Assembly (NCBI GenBank): GCA_946479505.1 | Contig: CAMLGC010000049.1 | Coordinates: forward strand, 1-18,778 | Direction of reading: 5' to 3' | Length of the DNA stretch: 18,778 bases | From: an uncultured Sphingomonadaceae bacterium | Lineage (GTDB): Bacteria > Pseudomonadota > Alphaproteobacteria > Sphingomonadales > Sphingomonadaceae | In this document: in pieces, positions 15,500 through 18,778 of the stretch | Numbering within the stretch: position 1 is the first letter of the stretch | Layout: every line of letters begins with the position of its first letter | Notes under the pieces: model-generated | Database searches by the model: none | Seen by the model: only the letters and a program-made list of their open reading frames with translations | Told to the model about the DNA's origin: nothing | Translations under genes and position numbers: made by a program

Positions 15500-15516
15500 G
15501 CGCCGCGTCCGCTATT

Positions 15517-15693
15517 TCAGCGATCGAGCGTTGCGCCGTCGAGTTCCTGATGGAGCCGATCGGCGTCGGCATGGTCGGCCTTCTTCTGCGCCCTGGATCG
15601 CCCGAACGCGACACGGTTGACGGTCGCCGCCGCTTCCTTCGCGGCCCGTGCCTTGGCCTTTCGCGCCCGCCGCAGGTTGACGACCTCGCCCAC
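15517..15693 (-). CDS. DUF4169 family small protein
   Basis: A 58-residue, highly basic, helical protein that reads (M)GEVVNLRRARKAKARAAK at its start, later NRVAFGRSRAQKKADHADAD, and ends QELDGATLDR. This is the pattern of DUF4169, tiny Arg/Lys/Ala-rich proteins of alphaproteobacteria with no known function. The start is GTG 15693, 2 bp after the nusB TGA, so translation is probably coupled to nusB. A nucleic-acid-binding role near the ribosome or rRNA transcription would suit its charge and neighbour, but that is a guess. Confidence 0.85.
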   Translation of the reverse strand: MGEVVNLRRARKAKARAAKEAAATVNRVAFGRSRAQKKADHADADRLHQELDGATLDR

Positions 15694-15695
15694 GA

Positions 15696-16151
15696 TCAGC
15701 CGCGCACGTCCTTCGCCAGCGCGTCGAGCAGGCCATTGACGAAGCCCTTTTCGGGCTTGTCGTAGAAGGCGTCGGCAACGTCGAGATATTCGCTGATGAC
15801 CGTCTTGGTGGGCACGTCGGCGCGCGCGAGCAGCTCGTAGGCGCCGGCGCGCAGGATCGCCTTCATCGGCTTGTCGAGCCGCGCGAGGCTCCAGCCCCTG
15901 GCCAGTTTCTCGCCGATGCGGCGGTCGAGCTCCTCGGCACGCGCGGCGACGCCGCCGACGAGGTCGTCGAAGAAGGCGACGTCGGCATCGGCGAACTCGG
16001 CGTCGTCGATCCGCTGCCCAAGCCGGTGTTGGTGGAATTCGTGGAGCAGCGTCGGAATTGCGGTGCCCTCCATCTCGTGCTGGTAGAGCGCCTGAACGGC
16101 GGCGAGGCGCGCGGCGGCGCGTGCCCGGGAGCGGGCGGCGGTACGGCTCAT
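15696..16151 (-). CDS. nusB: Transcription antitermination protein NusB
   Basis: A 151-residue all-helical protein of the NusB family. NusB with NusE (S10) binds BoxA RNA and prevents premature termination in rRNA operons. Matching segments are RAAARLAAVQALYQHEMEG at the N-terminus, ARLDKPMKAILRAGAYELL in the middle, and PTKTVISEYLDVADAFYDKPEKGFVNGLLD near the end. The N-terminus is Arg/Ala-rich, as expected for BoxA binding. Its ATG overlaps the hisD TGA (ATGA), and DUF4169 starts 2 bp after its stop. Confidence 0.95.
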   Translation of the reverse strand: MSRTAARSRARAAARLAAVQALYQHEMEGTAIPTLLHEFHQHRLGQRIDDAEFADADVAFFDDLVGGVAARAEELDRRIGEKLARGWSLARLDKPMKAILRAGAYELLARADVPTKTVISEYLDVADAFYDKPEKGFVNGLLDALAKDVRG

Positions 16152-17458
16152 AGGTTCAATTCCGGTTGGTCGCCCGACAGGCGGATCGACACCGAACGGG
16201 CGTGCGCGGGCAGCCCCTCGGCGGTCGCGAGTGCGATCGCGGCGGGGCCTACGCGACCGAGCGACTCGGGGTCAAGCTGGAGGAAGCTGGTGCGCTTCAT
16301 GAAGTCGAGCACCGACAGCCCCGAGGAGAAGCGCGCGCGGCGGCCGGTGGGGAGGACGTGGTTGGGGCCGGCGACGTAATCGCCCACCGCCTCGGGCGTG
16401 TGCCGGCCGAGGAAGACCGAGCCGGCGTGGCGGACCTGATCGAACAATGCCTGCGGATCGTCGACCGCGAGCTCGAGATGTTCGGGCGCGAGGCGGTTGA
16501 CCAGCGGGATCGCCTCGTCGAGATCGGCGGTGACGATGATCGCGCCGTTGGCGTCCCACGCGGCGCGGGCGACCTTGGCGGTCTCCAGCGTGCCGATCTG
16601 GAGATCGACCGCCTCGGCGACCGCGCGCGCAAAGGCGGCATCGTCAGTGAACAGGATCGACTGGCTGGTCGGGTCGTGCTCGGACTGGCTCAAGAGGTCC
16701 GCGGCGATCCATTCGGGATCGTTCCGGCCGTCGGCGACGACGACGATCTCGCTAGGCCCCGCGACCATGTCGATGCCGACAACCCCGTACAATTGCCGCT
16801 TGGCCTCGGCGACCCAGGAATTGCCGGGGCCAGTGACGACGTCGACCGGCTTGATCCGATCGGTGCCGTAGGCGAGCGCGGCGATCGCCTGCGCGCCGCC
16901 GATGCGCCACACCTCGTCGACGCCTGCCAGCGCCGCAGCGGCAAGGACGAGCGGGTTGGCTTCGCCCTTGGGGGTGGGGGTGACCATGACGAGCCGTTCG
17001 ACGCCTGCGACCTTGGCGGGGACGGCGTTCATCAGCACCGACGAGGGATAGGCCGCGCGGCCGCCGGGAACATAGACCCCCGCCGCATCGACCGGCCGCC
17101 AGCGGGCGCCGGTGCGGACGCCGGCGTCGTCGGTGGAGTCGGTGTCGGCCGGGCGCTGCTGCTCATGGTAGGCGGTGATGCGGGTGTGGGCAAGTTCGAG
17201 CGCGGCGCGGAGGTCGGCGTCGAGGCCATCGAGCGCGGCGACACATTCCGCCTTCTCGATGCGCCAGCCGGTGTCGTTGAGGTCGTGCCCGTCGAACTTC
17301 TCGGTGAAGGCGCGAATGGCGGCGTCGCCTTCGTCGCGGACGCTCGCGACGATCGTGCGCACGTCGCGCGCGACATCGGCCTCCACCTCGCGGCGGGCGT
17401 CGACGAGAGCGGCGAAGTCGCGCGCGAAGCCGGGGTCCGAGGTGGAGAGGGAGATCAC
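16148..17458 (-). CDS. hisD: Histidinol dehydrogenase
   Basis: A 436-residue zinc enzyme that performs the last two NAD-dependent oxidations of histidine synthesis (histidinol to histidine). Recognisable blocks are [62 protein letters not shown] (Gln and His metal ligands), [12 protein letters not shown] and [21 protein letters not shown]. Length is normal. The start is GTG 17458, overlapping the hisG stop as GTGA, so hisG and hisD are translationally coupled. The 3' end overlaps nusB by 4 bp. Confidence 0.97.
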   Translation of the reverse strand: MISLSTSDPGFARDFAALVDARREVEADVARDVRTIVASVRDEGDAAIRAFTEKFDGHDLNDTGWRIEKAECVAALDGLDADLRAALELAHTRITAYHEQQRPADTDSTDDAGVRTGARWRPVDAAGVYVPGGRAAYPSSVLMNAVPAKVAGVERLVMVTPTPKGEANPLVLAAAALAGVDEVWRIGGAQAIAALAYGTDRIKPVDVVTGPGNSWVAEAKRQLYGVVGIDMVAGPSEIVVVADGRNDPEWIAADLLSQSEHDPTSQSILFTDDAAFARAVAEAVDLQIGTLETAKVARAAWDANGAIIVTADLDEAIPLVNRLAPEHLELAVDDPQALFDQVRHAGSVFLGRHTPEAVGDYVAGPNHVLPTGRRARFSSGLSVLDFMKRTSFLQLDPESLGRVGPAAIALATAEGLPAHARSVSIRLSGDQPELNL

Positions 17459-18228
17459 GAGCTTGTCCCCCCTCCCGCGTGCGGGAGGGGGCTAGGGGGT
17501 GGGCGCCCGCTCTCCTCACCCGTTCCACTTGCCGTTGCCGGGAGCCCACCCCCCGGCCCCATCCCGCTCGCGGGAGGGGGAGAGGAAACCGCGCGCCGGA
17601 ACGCGTCCACCAACGGCACCACCCGCGCTCGCGTCTTGAAGGCGGCGCGGTTGACGATCAGGCGACTGCTCACCTCGGCGATCGTCTCGACCTCGACGAG
17701 GCCGTTCTCTTTGAGCGTGCGCCCCGAGGAGACGAGATCGACGATGCGCGGGGCGAGGCCCAATGTGGGGGCGAGCTCCATCGCGCCGTTCAATTTGACG
17801 CACTCGGCCTGAACGCCGCGCGCCTCGAAATGCCTGGCGGTGACGTGCGGGTATTTGGTTGCGATGCGGATATGGCTCCAGCCGCGCGGATCGTCCTTCT
17901 CGGCCAGGTCGGCGGGCTCGGCGACCGAGAGGCGGCAATGGCCGATCTGGAGATCGACCGGCGCGTAAAGCTCCGAATAATCGAACTCCATCAGCACGTC
18001 GGAGCCGACGATGCCGAGCTGCGCGGCGCCGTGGGCGACGAAGGTGGCGACATCGAACGCGCGCACGCGGATCAGCTCGATTTCGGGGTCGTTGGTGGCG
18101 AAGCGGAGCGCGCGGCTGGATTCGTCGGCGAACGCCGGCTCCGGCTCGATACCGACGGCCGCGAGAAGCGGCAGCGCCTCGTCGAGGATGCGGCCCTTGG
18201 GCACGGCGATGAGCATCGGTTCGGTCAT
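17455..18228 (-). CDS. hisG: ATP phosphoribosyltransferase (short form) with a repeat-derived tail
   Basis: The first enzyme of histidine synthesis, joining ATP and PRPP. The 214-residue core is a short-form HisG ([66 protein letters not shown] in blocks). This form works with HisZ, which is not in the window. After the normal end ([11 protein letters not shown]) the frame runs on for 43 residues of Pro/Gly/Ser-rich sequence. Most of these (about 217-254) are encoded by a palindromic repeat, and the frame then stops in the hisD start. Start ATG 18228 gives the canonical N-terminus; longer frames run into the divergent DUF2332 gene. The tail is unlikely to fold and may be tolerated because it lies beyond the core. 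Confidence 0.95.
   Translation of the reverse strand: MTEPMLIAVPKGRILDEALPLLAAVGIEPEPAFADESSRALRFATNDPEIELIRVRAFDVATFVAHGAAQLGIVGSDVLMEFDYSELYAPVDLQIGHCRLSVAEPADLAEKDDPRGWSHIRIATKYPHVTARHFEARGVQAECVKLNGAMELAPTLGLAPRIVDLVSSGRTLKENGLVEVETIAEVSSRLIVNRAAFKTRARVVPLVDAFRRAVSSPPPASGMGPGGGLPATASGTGEESGRPPPSPLPHAGGGTSS
17468..17580. repeat. 113-bp composite palindromic element at the 3' end of hisG
   Basis: Two 37-bp arms (17468-17504 and 17544-17580) are inverted copies matching at 33 of 37 positions. The left arm contains an 11-bp perfect hairpin, CCCCCTCCCGC and GCGGGAGGGGG around GT. The right arm contains CCCGC-TC-GCGGG. The inner parts, GGGGGTGGGC and GCCCACCCCC, pair with each other around a 39-nt centre. 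The element is translated as the HisG tail. Layout resembles the thiL element, but the sequence differs. I recall the arm as a frequent sphingomonad repeat. Confidence 0.85.
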
Positions 18229-18297
18229 GGACGCGCGGGGCTTTACTTGGGGCAGCGGCCGGGAGCAATGCGGCGATAACTTTGCGGGGGCCAAGCC

Positions 18298-18778
18298 ATG
18301 TCGAGCGAGCAGAACAATCGCGGCGCCTTCCTGATCCAGGAACATTATTGCCGGCAGATGGGCGCGCCGATCTACGCCGAACTCTGCGCGGGCCTTGCGC
18401 GCGGGCTCACGCGCGAGAGCCGGACGGGCGCGCGGGTGCTCGACTGGCCGGGCGAGCCGACGCGCGATGCGCTGCCGCTGCGGCTGATGGGCGGGCTGCA
18501 TGCGCTGGTTCTCGCGGGCGCGGACGAGGAGCTGGCGGCGATCTTTCGTGGGGAGGTGAGCGGCGAGGCGCTCGACGCGGGTCTGCTGCGCGTGCTCGCA
18601 CGGCATGACGAGGCGCTGCTACCATGGCTCGACGGGCCGCCGCAGACCAACGAGCCGGGGCGGTCGGGTGCGCTGATCGTGGGGCTGATCGAGGTTGCGC
18701 GGCGGTTCGGGCCGAAAATGGAAGTGCTGGAGATCGGATCGAGCGCGGGGCTCAACCTGCTGATCGACCGCTATCGCT
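18298..18778 (+). CDS. DUF2332 domain protein, N-terminal part (cut by window end)
   Basis: The frame from ATG 18298 stays open to the window end (160 codons). It begins [21 protein letters not shown] and continues [12 protein letters not shown], then [31 protein letters not shown] and [18 protein letters not shown]. This is the pattern of DUF2332, a family of unknown function; the last block resembles a SAM-methyltransferase motif I ([11 protein letters not shown]). It is divergent from hisG with a 69-bp gap. Only about half of the protein is visible, so catalytic function is not called. Confidence 0.85.
   Translation, partial: MSSEQNNRGAFLIQEHYCRQMGAPIYAELCAGLARGLTRESRTGARVLDWPGEPTRDALPLRLMGGLHALVLAGADEELAAIFRGEVSGEALDAGLLRVLARHDEALLPWLDGPPQTNEPGRSGALIVGLIEVARRFGPKMEVLEIGSSAGLNLLIDRYR

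Noticed and set aside
15512..15778. An 88-codon minus-strand frame overlapping nusB and DUF4169
   Set aside because: It is out of frame with both; DUF4169 in the adjacent frame has family-like sequence and coupled spacing.
1..18778. CRISPR arrays, insertion sequences, phage genes or toxin-antitoxin pairs
   Set aside because: No regularly spaced direct repeats, transposase or integrase motifs, or paired small toxin/antitoxin genes were seen on either strand.

Overview
The window looks like chromosomal DNA from a high-GC alphaproteobacterium, most probably a sphingomonad (Sphingomonas or a close relative). The evidence is the protein style, the infA-maf-RNase E/G-yacG-tRNA block, the hisG-hisD-nusB plus thiL-hppA gene set, a DUF4169 micro-gene, and two GC-rich palindromic repeats of a kind I recall as common in sphingomonad genomes. 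No phage, transposase, CRISPR or plasmid gene was seen.

Layout. Positions 1-2192 are read leftward: infA, maf, a short RNase E/G-like gene, yacG and tRNA-Phe(GAA), then a probable tRNA-Glu 5' end cut by the window edge, with its own promoter. Positions about 2362-8268 are read rightward. First comes a NUDIX-DUF47 open frame followed by a Pit phosphate permease, a phosphate-handling pair. Then comes a tight three-gene operon: an N-formylglutamate amidohydrolase-like enzyme, a DUF1704/QEGLA metallopeptidase and a GshB-like ATP-grasp ligase. It meets head-on a secreted GH92 alpha-mannosidase read leftward (8272-10575). A 355-bp gap ends in the hppA terminator.

Positions 10992-14245 are read leftward and carry thiL and then the proton-pumping pyrophosphatase hppA, which has its own promoter candidate. 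A rightward SAM methyltransferase gene (14441-15499) separates thiL from the leftward hisG-hisD-nusB-DUF4169 operon (18228-15517). A DUF2332 gene reads out of the right edge.

Most notable points. (1) The amidohydrolase/DUF1704/ATP-grasp operon pairs a predicted peptide-bond-forming ligase with a predicted metallo-carboxypeptidase, and looks like an amino-acid or peptide modification system of unknown substrate. (2) Two composite palindromic elements of 103 and 113 bp, each with hairpin-forming terminal inverted repeats, lie in frame inside thiL and at the 3' end of hisG, so they are translated, much as Rickettsia palindromic elements are. (3) thiL also lacks a normal start codon where its family N-terminus should begin. 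(4) NUDIX and DUF47 share one open frame, yet a good internal ribosome-binding site precedes a canonical DUF47 start.
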